From assembly GCA_020746835.1 (NCBI GenBank), contig JAGPNK010000005.1, positions 248,001 to 312,000 on the forward strand: 64,000 nt of DNA. The letters are read 5' to 3'. Positions 10,887-22,823 of the stretch are shown here, piece after piece. The DNA comes from Stachybotrys elegans (lineage: Eukaryota; Ascomycota; Sordariomycetes; Hypocreales; Stachybotryaceae). The position numbers and the translations under genes were made by a program. Below the pieces are notes generated by a model. It saw nothing but the letters and a program-made list of their open reading frames with translations, did no database searches and was not told the origin of the DNA. Every line of letters begins with the position of its first letter. The stretch's first letter is position 1.

Positions 10887-12843
10887 TTATCCGGTGCGGC
10901 GGGTGGCTGACGTCGATGCCCAGTCTTTGAGGGCAAGCAAACCTATGGTCCAAGCCATGAGCACTCCAGTGAATCCCATCGTGACAGTATAGAGGGCCAT
11001 GACGTCAAGCTCATAGTGTATCATCCCGTCGATGGTATCGCTAGACTGCATTACATGTCAGTACATATGCGTCGAGGGCAGAACTGTGTACCGTACGCTT
11101 GCCATGAAGAGAATCCCGCCAGCGATGAAGCAGAAGGATAGAACAAGCTCCGTCGGCGGACGAGAGGGCGACGTCGAGACTGGAGGCTTCAGATGCATCA
11201 TCATGTAAGAAAGCAGACGGGCCACGGAAGCCGCGCCCAAAAGGTTGCCCCATTGCCTGTGCACCATTGTCGAGACCATGGAAGCCTGCTCGTGGGATGC
11301 CATGGATCCTCCCATGAGGAAGATGACCAGGGCAGGCAGCGGATTTATAGAGACGCCGCTTGGTTGTTGAGTGTCTGTGATGCTGTTCTGGGAGCAACCA
11401 GCTGCTGCCTGTCTCGCTTTCTCGCCAAGTCCTCTGACTCGGACGTATTCGACCAGAATACCGCACTGTCATGGTCAGCCGCCGAAATGCAATTGAGCTT
11501 ATACTTCAGATACAACTCACCAGCCCTCCGCCGATGAAGAGAACCGTAATGGCGACATGCTCCAAGTCGCGCGTCGTCCACGCCTTCCCCCAGCCCGCCA
11601 AGTGCTCCAGGAAGATATTCGTAGAACCGTAGAAGAAGACCAGGAAGCTCTCCACAAACTCAGCCGACAGCCAGCGCGTCGTCGAGTTACCAGGTCTGAC
11701 GTTCCATGCCTACCATGCCATACGGCACATTAGCGATCCGAGTTTCAGCTGCTAGCAGACTTGGCTTACCCATCCCCTCTCGGCAAAGCACCCACACCAG
11801 CGACTGAGATTGAAGATTCCAAGCCATATGAAGACGCCGCCCTTGATCCAATGGGCAACGCCGTTGAAAACAGCCTGGCCTTTCTACACACAGTTAGATC
11901 TCTCCACTCAGACTCGAGGTGTAGCAGACGTACAAAGAGCCCCCAGAAAGTGACGACACCGGTACAGAAAGCAACGAATGCCACGAGTAATATCGTGCTA
12001 TCCGCCACGTCGTTGAAGAGAACCATCACTCTCTGAACTCGCCACGAGGAGGGCGTGGAGAGAATATTTGAAAACACACCGCTTGAGCCGTGATGTAGCA
12101 CTCGAACCGAGTCTGACTCCCCGAAACGCGTATCGTCCTCGCTTGTGAACCCCGACTCATGCGTGTCTTGCCGGCAGTGCGATGGTGTGTCCCGGTTGTC
12201 GAGGAGGACATCGGTAGCCTCAACATCAATGGATCCCTGCCTAGACAATCCTGAAAGACCCCTGGGGCTCTCTTGACCGTGATAGCTGTCACTCATGGGA
12301 GGAAGCGTGTAACGACTAGTCCTTGCGTGACTCTGTCGTGTAAATCGGCTAAACAGCTTCGTCATCGGGCCAACTAGGAGGTGGCCGACCTGAGCAGTAG
12401 CGATGCCAGTAGCAATCCATCCCACAGCAGCGTGCACGCTCCCCGGATACAAGTCCTGTGTATTATGCTTGTATGAAATACCGAGTAGCAATCCAATGGC
12501 ATTCGTCACAGTGAACCCGAGACGAACGAAATGTGCCAGGCGGGACCGAGCCAGTGACAGCATTACCACTGGCAGTTTGGGTCAGCAGGAATCCCAAAGA
12601 AACAAGGAAACAAGACTTACCGATGGGCATTAACACAGCCCAAGAGAGAACCATGAGAGCTATATGAGCCTGGATGACAAGCCGATGAGTCTCGAGGGTG
12701 AAGTATGTCGCCGGGTATACCTTTGGGGAATTCCCGTCATGCGGCTGGCCACCATGGGTTGTCATTTCCCCATCGTTATGACCAAACGCACATATAGCCA
12801 TGCCTAATGGAATTGCTAGGCGCACGAGTCTTATAGATAACAT
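10887..12843 (-). CDS. YTP1-like multi-spanning membrane protein
   Basis: Six exons (12621-12843, 11934-12568, 11770-11883, 11521-11709, 11097-11465, 10887-11045) splice in phase to 562 residues. Introns are 12569-12620, 11884-11933, 11710-11769, 11466-11520 and 11046-11096, all GT-AG. An N-terminal signal-like segment leads into a cytochrome-b561-like block of helices (HRLVIQAHIALMVLSW, then HAAVGWIATGIATAQVG), a polar linker, and the YTP1 domain: AVFNGVAHWIKGGVF, AERGWAWNVRP, TRDLEHVAITVLFIGGGL, MGGSMASHEQ. The C-terminus is a last helix and short polar tail. YTP1 proteins are conserved fungal membrane proteins with DUF2427-type N-termini; their role is not established, though some reports group them with mitochondrial or b561-type proteins. 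The gene is divergent from the PAP2 phosphatase. Confidence 0.88.
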
Positions 12844-13378
12844 GTTGATTGTCTTGGAGGCGGGTACTTGACGTATGTTGAGAGTAGCTAGAATTAGCCG
12901 TACGCCTTATGAGGAGGGGCACCTATTATATGAAATGCATGAAGCAGTTGAGATTGATACAGCGTGTTGTTTGCTTTATATTTGCCAAGACCATAGAGAA
13001 TAACTTTATATGTCGTATCTGGTATGTGAGCATGCGTACGTGATTTACAGCCGGGTACATTGCCCGCGGAATTTTGGCTTACGCACGAAGCTATGCAATG
13101 CATCCCGATGAGGGTTGCTATTTTCCGGCTTGGCCGTGTGAAAGTATGAAAACTTTCCGGCTTATATCTTGCTGCAAGAAGTGAGATCAACAGGGGCCAA
13201 ACGTATTTGGTGATGTACAGCCGTGGCTGAGTATACTGATGTAAAACCTATTTGTCTTAAAGGTGAAGCCACCCCGATGCAAGCTGAAGCCCGAGCTCCG
13301 GCAACCATCTCTATTCTGGCCTCTGGATCTATGGCACGCAGTTCGTACAAGAAAATGGCAAGCCCACGGGATAAAATC
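12844..13378. other. Divergent intergenic region, 535 bp
   Basis: This lies between two divergently transcribed genes, YTP1-like (minus) and PAP2 (plus), so it holds both promoters. The PAP2 frame is open upstream to 13223 with several ATGs, so the left part of that frame may be UTR or an N-terminal extension. Confidence 0.5.
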
Positions 13379-14760
13379 ATGACGCAGCACCACCGCAGTG
13401 CATCTATGAAGGTCATCCTCTCTTACGTCTCCCACTGGCTCATCCTTATTATTGTCGGCATCGTCTCTTACATCTTCGATACTCTCGAACCTCGCAAGCG
13501 GCCGTTTGCCATCACCGATCCGAGCATATCGTATGTTGGCTTCTCCTTCTCCGGGTCTCGCTCCGGCTCACGAACTCATAAAGTGCTGACTGCGCCATCT
13601 AGGTTCCCGTATAATGAGTCCGACACGGTGCCTTTATGGCTTTTGGGCATCCTTGTGGGAGCTGTGCCCTTTTTCCTGATCCTCACCATCACCTTCATCC
13701 TGGTTCCGGGCTCTACTGTCCCTCGGCACACACCCGCCCGTCTCATCTGGAGACGCAAGTTATGGGAGTTCCATGCCGGCACGCTGGGTTTCGCCACCGC
13801 CCATGTAATTGCCTTCTTCTTCACCCAGGGCATGAAGAACCTCTTTGGAAGACCACGACCCGACCTCCTCGACCGCTGTCAGCCAGACGTAGGCAATGCC
13901 AGTCTTTATATTGTGGGAGGATTTGCTGGCCAAAGCCAGGACCGCCAGTTTTACTCTCCCTCCATCTGCCAGCAGGATGACTCGAGTGTTCTCGATGATG
14001 GTTTCAGAAGTTTCCCTAGTGGTCACTCGTCCGCTTCTACCGCGGGTCTCATCTACCTCTGTCTCTTCCTCGCTAGTAATGTATCGTGGGGATCCCTATT
14101 ACACGCTCCGGCACGTCGCACGACGCCTTCCCCTCACGCATAGCCACCACAGACCCTGTACGAAGCGCACTGGAAGACTCTGGGGTCTCATTTCCCGCTT
14201 CCTCCAAGCCTGTCTACGGACGCCGCCCTGAGAATGCGACCAAGGTTCAGTCCCTGCGTAACCAAGCTGCGGCGCCACCGCTATACTTGGTCACCATTGC
14301 ACTCGCGCCTCTTGCTCTGTCCATTTACATCTCGGCTTCGCGCTGGTTTGACTTTCGACATCACGGATTCGACATCCTCTTTGGGTACTTTATTGGCCTG
14401 CTCGCCGCACTCTACTCATTTAGATGCTACCACACTCCCATCTCAAGAGGGGCTGGATGGGCCTGGGGCCCTCGCAGCAACGACTACGCCTTTTGGGCCG
14501 GCGTAGGTGGCACAGGATACAAGACCCTGTCAGCCGAAGGGGGAGTCTCAGAATGGGCTGGCAAAGATCACGGGATGCCACGCCAGTCGCAAGAACCAGA
14601 AAACAACAACGGTAGCTCCGGCCGATCCAGGCCCCAGCTGAGTGCCCAAAGTTCTAGCGCCTCTCATGTGCCGTGTGTTGCTGGCAATCTTGATCCCTAC
14701 TTTGACGTAGAGATGCAGAGAATTGACAATGAACCGCGATCCTTCGACCACCGTGTTTGA
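13379..14760 (+). CDS. PAP2-superfamily lipid phosphatase (DPP1/LPP type)
   Basis: The protein dephosphorylates phosphatidate, diacylglycerol pyrophosphate or related lipids in a membrane. The signature is split as in the family: KNLFGRPRPDLLDRC (motif 1), FRSFPSGHSSAS (motif 2) and SRWFDFRHHGFDILFG (motif 3), among about six helices. Intron 13531-13602 (GTATGT...TCTAG) joins DPSIS to FPYNES. After LFLASNVSWG the frame breaks: the next residues IPITRSGTSHDAFPSRI lie one frame over. One more G in the GGGG run at 14088-14091 would give a continuous protein of 436 residues. A 68-nt intron (14076-14143) could also bypass the break but would delete a plausible segment. The start at 13379 is chosen because family members begin shortly before the first helix; 13355 and 13223 are in-frame alternatives. 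Confidence 0.87.
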
Positions 14761-15290
14761 AGGTGTTATGTATTACGGCTTGGTCAGATATTGTTTGTTC
14801 TTTCTACCTTAGCAGTGAAGCTCCCTTCGTCATAGACAGACGCGCCTTTCCATATATTGGGATGTTGTAAGATGACTGGGTCAACCAGGAGCCTGTCTGA
14901 CAAGGCATGGAATAGCAAGTAATAATTAATAATGCTGAAAATAGTCTTGTATTGCTCATAGCGACAATGTATTATCTCTCTATCGTCCAGAATCCACCTC
15001 CCTCCCTTCGTTTCAAATTGTGCAGGAAGACTGGCCTGTCATCCCGGACAACATTCCTCGGAAAGTTCGGAAATTTCGTAGGGCTTACTGGATCTACAGT
15101 CATTGCTTGGCAGTCATTGCTTGGCAGTCCGCTCCGTCGTATCCACGTCATCTCGAGTACGACCGATTCAACCGCTTAAAAACTTCCGGTTGTCTCTTTT
15201 TGACAGCCCACCACTCCTCCGTTTTTTCCGGAAAGATCCTGCACAAGCCTGTTTGCATTCCGGCTTCCAAATCAAGGACTGTTCTCGAAG
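14761..15290. other. Intergenic, 530 bp
   Basis: 3' flank of PAP2 and promoter of the Zn2Cys6 gene. A tandem copy of the 13-bp stretch attgcttggcagt begins at about 15102 and 15116. No other feature is seen. Confidence 0.4.
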
Positions 15291-17448
15291 ATGAAGTGGT
15301 CGGCGGGATGGGGATCTGCTTGTGACCCTTGCGCAAGGGCAAAGACGAGGTGCATACGGAACGGGCCGGATGATGCAAAGTGCACAAGGTAATGCTCCCA
15401 GAACAGTTCCGGGGGCCTTTGTCTAATGCGGATACAGATGCCAGAGCCTAAATGCATCCTGCGCACAACAGATCCGCAAGCCTAGGAAGAGAAGACGTCG
15501 CCAAACTTCCGCGTGAGTAGTGCTGCCAACCTCGAGCATGCTGCTTGTCTAATCTGTATTCAGTGTCTCCATACACGTATCAGGGCCCGAGAATCTCCCC
15601 ATCGACAGTCCAGATGTAACCCTAACCCAGAGCCGTGAGCCTCCATCGCCGGCGGACGCTGCCACTACAATCACCAACGAAGACCCGCACAACGTCACAG
15701 CAAAGTTACAGCCCAATGCGTACGTCGCACAAGTCAAGGCCGAACGTACCGGAGTTTTCAGTGTTCCTACCTGGCTACCGGGATTTCATCCATTCCCAAT
15801 CCCCACCTGCACCTGCTTGGGGGAGTCGGAGGGCAAACATGTCCCGGAAGTCGTTCAGTCTGATGAGGCTCTTCTCTCCATCTATCGCACACGACTGAGT
15901 CCTCAATTTCCATTCGTCGTCATCCCAGATGGTCTTACTGCAAGCGAGCTACAACGGTCCCGACCCTTCCTTGCGAAAGCGGTCAAGATGGTGGCGTCGC
16001 TGCAGAACCGTCGGTCCATGTGGAACCAAAGCAAGCTCCTGCTGCGACACATTTCGGATTCCGTCTTCATGCACCCTGATAGGTCTCTAGACCTCCTGCA
16101 AGCCATCGTGGTCTTCCTCGGCTTCTATCATTACTTTTGTTTTGCCCATGGACACTTCAACAGCTTGACACATCTCGCCTCCAGCATGATAGCAGACATG
16201 AGGCTGGATAGGCCACGAGCCGCACTGCCGCCAAGAAAGAAATATCCTCAGGGGATTGACCCGGAGGAGCCTAGAGCAATGTCGAACGACGAGAGACGGG
16301 CTATCCTCGCTGTCTGGTATATCAACTCCTGGTTCGTCGCCTTCACATACTCCATTTTACCGGTAGCTAATAGCTGGCCAGCTCTGCAGTGGCATACAAG
16401 AAGGTGAATTCACCAGGCAGACATTTTACTGAACATATGGAGCGGCAGCTCCAAGACTTACAAGAATGCCCCGAGTTTGAGACGGATGATATCCTCGTGC
16501 AGCTTATTTGTGCCCAGCGCATGAATGAGATGGCAGCCCAGTTCCAGTTAAGCGACCAGTCAGTCGATGTTCGGCCGTCTTCAAATTTCTGGACTGTCAA
16601 TCTGGACAACCTCCTATCTAACTCGAACAAGCAACAGAGCCTTGACAAAACCCACCGCTGTGAGTAGGCATCCCCCTCTCGGCGTGTTTTGAGTTGACGT
16701 GATAGCAGGCCTGGTATCTAGTCACTGCAACTTTGCGCTGCTACAGCTCTTGGAGCCGCAGCTCGTGGGTGTAGGCCGCTTCCAAAACGACGAGGTAGTG
16801 GATGCATTACGCCATACACCCAACTACTTTCACCCGGCCTCGGGAAGCAAGAAGGAGGCAGCGGATACTGCCCTGAGGGCTTGGTTGGAGTACTGGTTGA
16901 CGATCCCCGTCTGCCATTTCTTCTACATGCCCATGCCAGGGTACCTACAGCTCACGGATGTCATCGTCATTCTTCTTCGTCGCGCTAGACTCTTGCTTGT
17001 CGCCCGCTACAGGCTAGAAGACTCCCACTTTTCCGAGGTGAACATGAATAACAACAGGGCCCCCTCAAGTGCCGACACCGGAAGTAGCTCGGACGATCTG
17101 ATGCTTGGCCTCCTGGATCGGCTTGCATCACGATTTGAAGAAGCGAGGATAGAAATGGCTGCGGCACACTGCTCCGAATGGGCCAATGACTTGTTCGGTC
17201 TGATAGCGTGGAAGCTCAGGGAGAGGATAGCTTGCATCGAGAAATGGATCAGCATCATTTCCAAGGAGAAATTTGTCAATACGCTCAATGCTGAAGCAGA
17301 GTCGAGCCTCAAACACGGCGAATTGGGGTTGGGCGATGGCAGCGATTTGGCTGCATTCCAGTACGCGAACGAGTCTATTCTGGGGTTGGATTCACTTGAA
17401 CAGTTCTTGATGGATGGCAACGGCGGTGCGTTTGAGAGCTGGCTGTAA
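15291..17448 (+). CDS. Zn2Cys6 transcription factor
   Basis: The DNA-binding cluster is assembled by splicing: exon 1 gives CDPCARAKTRC and AKCTR, and removing intron 15389-15437 completes CQSLNASC, so the six cysteines have spacing 2-6-9-2-6. A basic stretch PRKRRRRQ follows. Intron 15513-15563 then leads into a long exon with the fungal-specific regulator domain (DLLQAIVVFLGFYHYF, SMIADMRLDRP, DERRAILAVWYINS). The next junction is uncertain: a very short intron, best placed at 16363-16403, keeps the frame. Intron 16660-16708 is clear (GTGAGT...GCAG). With these choices the protein has 655 residues. It should act in the nucleus as a pathway-specific regulator. It ends 285 bp before a 2-oxoglutarate oxygenase on the same strand, which may be a target. 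Confidence 0.85.
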
Positions 17449-17733
17449 GCAAATGCCAATAAATGATGAGAACGAGCAGGAATCAATCAGCAAAGAGACA
17501 CCCTCAACTTCTTCACTGTTATCGCAATAATTCTAATCACATAGCTACGTCATGTAATATTAGTCACATTCTAGAATGAGGTGCTGTTCGCCATTTTTCT
17601 GGCCGATGGCGTGCGCAGATGATGTTAGGAGGGGCAGGCGTTGGCCGCATCCGGTTCTGATGTGACAACCAAAGAAACAACCGTGAATTATTACAACCAA
17701 TACCTGATCTTGATCTGTCCCCGTGTATTCCAG

Positions 17734-19089
17734 ATGCCTTCGGTTCTATCGCCAAGCTCAGTCGCTTTGACGTCGCCGCCGTCATTATCCAAATGGAACC
17801 GGCCAGAGAAGACAAAGCTTGACCTTCCATGGGCGGATATAAAAGTCCTCGACCTGGGCAAGTTTGACGAGCCAGGCGGCAAGCAGCAATTAGCTGAAGA
17901 GCTGCGTGGCGCTGTAAGTGATATTTCCAACAATCTCGGTTCAATTTGATAGAAGAAGGAGCCAACATGCTGCAGATCCATGACACTGGTTTCTTCAGCC
18001 TCATCAATACTGGCTTTACACCCGCCGAGGTGCAGCAGCAGTATGACATTGGGCAGGCGTATTTCAGTCTCCCTCCCGAGGACAAAGGCAGAGCCGAGTT
18101 TCGATGCGACTTTGGACAAGGGAACTACTTTGGGTATCGAGCGGTAAGTACAGCCCGGCAAGGATGAGGCGGGTAAATGAAATCTTACAATTGCTATTTG
18201 CAGCCTCACGAGAAAACTATAATGGGTACCGAGGTGCTGGACAATGTTGAGTCTGTCAATATTGCAAAGTTCACCCAGAAGTACGCTGGTGAACCGTTTC
18301 ATCCCTTCTTCCACCCTTTCAGGGACGAGATTGAGTCCTTCTCCAAAGTAAGCTCTAACTTCTGATATTGCTATCTCCTGGTGTTGTCCATGCTGACGAA
18401 TGTTGAAGAAGGCATCAGACCTCGCCAACAAGGTCTTCACACTCATCTCAAAACTCCTCGAACTTCCGGAAGACTACTTCTCCTCCCGCCACGCCTACGA
18501 TTCTGCCAGCGAGGATCACCTTCGCTACATGAGGTACCACCCGCGCTCGCTTGCTGAAGATGCCCGCGTCGACAATACGTGGTCCCGGGCCCATACTGAC
18601 TTTGGTTCCTTGACGCTTCTATGGAGTCAGGATGTTGCGGGACTGCAAATCAAGACGTCCTCGGGAGAATGGCGATATGTGCCGCCTGTCGACACCAGCG
18701 CCAGCTCGTCGCTGTCCAACCCTGACATCGGCATCGTGTGCAACGTTGGGGACGCGCTCGACTTTTGGTCGGCGGGCTATCTCAAATCAACAACACACAG
18801 GGTCCTCAGACCACCAGAAGATCAGGCTCATCTCTTCCGGCAGGGACTTTTCTACTTTGTGCGGCCTGGCGATGATGTTGACATCACGCCCGCACCATCG
18901 CCGTTACTACGCAGACTGGGCAGGGTCCCTGCCGGCCATGCTGGCGGCGACGAAAGAGGGCCATGCGTGACTGGCAAGCAGTATGTCCGAGAGAGGGTGA
19001 AGAACTATCACCACCACACAGACTACGCAGACATGAAGGGGAAGAAGTTCAAGGTGGGCGACCTGGAGATTGAGGACGAAGCGGAATGA
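17734..19089 (+). CDS. 2-oxoglutarate/Fe(II) oxygenase, isopenicillin-N-synthase-like
   Basis: Four exons (17734-17913, 17976-18143, 18204-18347, 18409-19089) give 390 residues; introns are 17914-17975, 18144-18203 and 18348-18408. The first intron ends at CTGCAG so that the family motif AIHDTGFFSLINTG is formed. The N-terminal DIOX_N half is followed by the catalytic domain with HTDFGSLTLLW (His near 226, Asp near 228) and the distal iron ligand in STTHRVLRPP (near 294). Such enzymes hydroxylate, desaturate or cyclise small molecules using iron, oxygen and 2-oxoglutarate, often in secondary metabolism. The substrate is unknown. A CAG directly before the ATG at 17734 suggests a 5'-UTR intron acceptor. 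The upstream Zn2Cys6 gene is a candidate regulator. Confidence 0.92.
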
Positions 19090-19575
19090 CGTGACCCCGT
19101 CAAGACTTGCCTCCTGTAGTAGTATAGCACTGCAAAACAATTGATATAGGATGATAAAAGTCGGTCAGCATTTTCAACATTAATAAGGTCTCACCTTAGC
19201 ACCCGATAAATGATTAGAAGCAAATTACGCATCCAACGTTTTACTAGTCTGCTCCACAGAACATCTCGGAAGTTTCGGCGAGCTGATCCATCTTGGGTAA
19301 AAAGCAGAAACGCGCCGTGCCGAGCGAGAGCAGCTGTCAATTTTTTCCAAGTGCCGTATATTTCTGTCGGCACAACGGCGAACACCCCGATACCCGTGGC
19401 TACAGAGCCTTTTCTTGGCACACCCAGATTCACCCCTTTGATGCAATGCCAGCTTGCGTCAATCGTGTTGCTTGAGTTGGAACCACGTGCCTGCATAGCA
19501 CGGCATCCCATCACCATCATCTGAATACCACTACGCCTTCTCGATCCTCGAGACTAATCGCCTGGGGATTCCATC
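19090..19575. other. Intergenic, 486 bp
   Basis: 3' flank of the oxygenase and promoter of the aquaporin-like gene. Overlapping short ORFs on both strands have no recognisable pattern. Confidence 0.45.
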
Positions 19576-20702
19576 ATGGAACGCAAGGTCCCTCCCCATC
19601 AAGGGCCGCGCCACCATGATGAGTCCGATGTGGAAAACCGAGCCGCCATCGGCGGCTTCGAGCAGATGGATGCTCGACACGAGGAGAGTCTGCAGGTTGA
19701 CATACCACATTTTGCGGGGAGACTGGGCGCACAAGGAACAACCGCCGTGTCTCGATCTGCATCCAACGAAGACCTGTTGAAATATACCCCTGATGCGGCA
19801 CCGTTGATGAGTTTTCATGATATTTTGGATCTCCAGCCCTTCTTCACTGTTGGGCTGTGGAAATCTGCGCTCATGGAGGGCGTGGGTAAGTCTATAGCCT
19901 GCAACCAGTCAACAACCAAGTAGGCTGATCGTCATCCCAGGCACACTGATGGCAGTATGGCTGTCCTCTTATGCTAGCATTTCGCCTCACAGCATCCCCG
20001 AAGAACCAACGCCACGATGGGGCGTCTTCAACAACGCCACCTTCATCGGCCCCCTGGTCGGAGGCTTCATCAACTTCATCTACCTCACCATCTTCACCTT
20101 CACCTTTGGCGCCGTGTCCGGAGCCCATCTCAACCCGACCATCACCATGGCCACATTCTTTGCACGCCTCTGCTCGCTTCCCCGAGCGGTGCTGTACATA
20201 TCCTTCCAGACAGGGGGGCCGCGCTGGCAGGACTGATCCTGCGGGCAAGCTATGGCACCAGAGACTTCAAGGTGGGAGGCTGTTGGCTCTACACCGAGAT
20301 TGTGCCCGTGTCCGACGCTTTCGCCGTCGAGTTTATGGCCTCTCTGGTCCTGTTGTTCTTTGCTTTTGGAGTCGGCATTGATCCCCGACAGAGGCAGACG
20401 ATTGGGCCTACACTGGCACCCTTCATGGTGGGACTCACGGGGTTCTGCGTGTCGTTCGGGACGGGCTTCTCGCGGTACGGGTATGGAGGCGCGTGCCTAA
20501 ATCCCGCTCGATGCCTCGGAGTATATACCGGAAGTTATTTTCCAGCATTTCACTGGTATCACTGGTAAGTCAATAACCGGTTCTCTGCAGGAAAAAAGCA
20601 AGAAAAATACTCATTGTTTCGCGCAGGACCGCAGACATTGCTGCTTGTGCAATACATGGTGTGTTCTATGCTCTCGTGCCGCCATGGAAGGCTCATAGGT
20701 AA
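19576..20702 (+). CDS. Aquaporin/glycerol-facilitator-like (MIP) channel with an apparent frameshift
   Basis: A polar N-terminal region of about 90 residues precedes six membrane helices. Exon 1 ends at 19885; intron 19886-19940 leads to exon 2 and intron 20565-20626 to a last exon ending W-K-A-H-R (stop 20700-20702). The first pore motif is SGAHLNPTIT, with NPT instead of NPA; the second, GGACLNPARC, is canonical. After YISFQTGG the frame breaks in a run of six G at 20213-20218. A seventh G would restore AALAGLILRASYG and the rest of the protein, giving 336 residues. MIP channels move water, glycerol or small solutes across plasma or vacuolar membranes. The NPT variant is seen in several fungal aquaporin-like subfamilies and makes the substrate uncertain. 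The break is either a consensus error or a recent mutation. Confidence 0.8.
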
Positions 20703-21323
20703 AGATTGGAAGCCATGTCATGTAGAATTAGGCATCAGACATGGACAGTATAGTCTAATGACTCGGGCCCGAGTGTTCATATACCATCCGTCTCCCTACC
20801 ACGTATTAAACCACTGACTCGCTCACCTCACGAGCTTCAAACCACCCAAGCCCAGGGTTTCATCCCTATCTCAGCCACATCGCGCTCGCCATCTTTTCAG
20901 ACACTATTGAAGCCACAAGCGCGCTTTTTAGCCGTACATGAGGCCTGTCTACGCATTACCCAGCCCTAAGGTGACACTATTGCCGCCTGGAACGTTAATT
21001 CGTGGTTAATCAATGACTTCACGGCGTATGACTGAGCTTGGAGCCAGAATTAGAAATGTCGCCAAGCACCAACTATTGATCCTGCCAGGGCTCATCTATT
21101 ATCGTCAGAGGGGACCCCCTTCAAGTTACTAATCTCAACCGTAGGGGCACATATGGGAAATCACATCGTGATGATAGCAGCAGAGGCTTGCTGGGATGGT
21201 TATTTGAAGAAGATCGCATTACTCATGTAAATTCTTATATAAAGCGTGGTTCCATACCATTCTTCTCTCAATTATCCTCACCCACTCTCTTTATCCCCAG
21301 TCACTCTTTTCTTAAACACCAAT
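20703..21323. other. Intergenic, 621 bp
   Basis: 3' flank of the aquaporin gene and promoter of the secreted cysteine protein, with a TATA box near its right end. No other gene is seen. Confidence 0.45.
21236..21243 (+). promoter_or_regulatory. TATA box of the secreted protein gene
   Basis: TATATAAA lies 81 bp before the ATG at 21324, within a typical fungal distance. A pyrimidine-rich stretch follows. Confidence 0.45.
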
Positions 21324-22256
21324 ATGCTCGCAAAGTTAGCCCTGGCGAGCTTGCTCGTCCTCGCTCATGGCGTCGCCGCCATGCCTGCCGACCTCGAGGA
21401 CCGCGCTGCCCAAAAGTGCAACCGCGACAACCTCCTCCGATGCTTCGTTGACCAGCGGAACAGCGCCAGCGCCAGCGCTTTCTGCTCTGGGCTCGCCCCT
21501 ACTACCGTCATTGCCGAGACCGTCTCGGCCACCGCGTATGTGCTGCACGATCCATCTCCCTGAAGAGCGAGCATTGGTGCTGACTCGATTTGCCTCACAG
21601 CACGGTTACAGTCTCGCCCGCCAAACGCGCCGACGAGCCCGCCCAGGGAGCTCCTCCTCCCCGCTGTGCTGCCACATATTCCCCCGAGCGCATCACCTCC
21701 GCCTGCGCCTGCATTGACGTTCCCGCTTCTACAGTCAGCGTGGCTACCACTGTGGTACGTTGCCACGGAACATGGGTTTGGAAGAAAGCTGACACGTCTG
21801 TAGACCGTTGCCACCGCTACTGCGACTGCCACGCCCAAGATCCCAGCGAGGTTCCAAATTCAGGTCGGACCTGGGCCGAGCTTTGCAAACTTTTGGACAA
21901 TAATGAATGGAAATTGGCTCGCTTTCCACCATGACCGCAATTATCAGAACATCGTCACCTTCACCTACGACCCGGAGACCAAGCAAATCTTCGACGAGAA
22001 AACCATGATTCCTCTTCGAGTCGACATGAACCACTACGTCCGCGTTGCAACAGACGTTCCGAACACTATCCCCCTTGAATGTACCATCGCCCAAGATCGC
22101 AAGCTCGACTGTATCGTCCCTGGATATCCCTATGATCGGATATGGATGTGCGACGCACACTGGTTCATGGGTCAGCAATTCGATACACAGATTTATTGCG
22201 GTTCCCAAGCAGAACAGCTGGATTTGTTTGCACGCGATCTTCTGCAAGACTCTTGA
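21324..22256 (+). CDS. Secreted cysteine-containing protein of unknown function
   Basis: Three exons (21324-21535, 21601-21754, 21804-22256) with introns 21536-21600 and 21755-21803 give 272 residues. A clear signal peptide (MLAKLALASLLVLAHGVAA) is followed by CNRDNLLRCFVDQRNSASASAFC, then a threonine/valine/alanine-rich stretch (TVATATATP) likely to be O-glycosylated, and a C-terminal domain with several Cys and Trp (IWMCDAHWFMGQQFD). The N-terminal pattern CNRDNLLRC...FC is common in fungal extracellular proteins of unknown role. It carries neither a GPI signal nor a catalytic motif that I recognise. It should be released from the cell or lie in the wall. Some related proteins are treated as candidate effectors; that is only an inference here. 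Confidence 0.8.
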
Positions 22257-22823
22257 GCATAACAAGTTTTGCATCGAATTGGGCCTATGGCAAGCACAGG
22301 ATCTTGTATGCCTGTGCCCAAGGTCGCCGAGATACGTCCTTTCATCTTGTGAAAAGTCGAGGCTCAAGAGTGTGGCGAGCCGAGTTCACATGTATATTTA
22401 TTACAATAGTCATAATCATGCCTAACATTATTAGGCCAGAATTCTGCATTTCCATGTTTCCGTGTGCACCTCGAGAGGCGGATGGTTGTGGGTGTTAAAC
22501 AAGCAGATTAACCACGCTCGTGTTAACCGTTGATGATGGAGACGGCGATGAATTGTAATTCACCCGACGAGCATACTGGATGCCCCTTGCAAAGTGAGCA
22601 CTAGGGACGCTTGATGGCGACACTGACCAATAACATCAGACTTTTCCGCTATGCCTTGGCTTGGCCGATTTGCGTCATCATTTAGTTTGGGCCTATTTTA
22701 AGCCTTGGTTGAGATAAAACGTATCGTATGATTGCAAAATGAGAAAAGTATAAAGAAGCTCCTCGTGCCATCCCCTCACGCTCTGCCAACTTGCTGACAC
22801 CGTATTTGCTCATTGCTACCATC
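22257..22823. other. Intergenic, 567 bp
   Basis: Between the secreted protein and the cupin gene. Apart from a TATA box near 22749 nothing is recognised. Confidence 0.45.
22749..22755 (+). promoter_or_regulatory. TATA box of the cupin gene
   Basis: TATAAAG lies about 75 bp before the ATG at 22824. Confidence 0.4.

Noticed and set aside
14076..14143. Intron that would bypass the PAP2 frame break
   Set aside because: GT-AG ends and phase fit, but it removes a segment that reads as protein in the next frame, and one G in a GGGG run explains the break more simply.
16363..16389. A 27-nt intron in the first Zn2Cys6 gene
   Set aside because: Too short to be spliced and its phase does not match; a 41-nt intron fits better.
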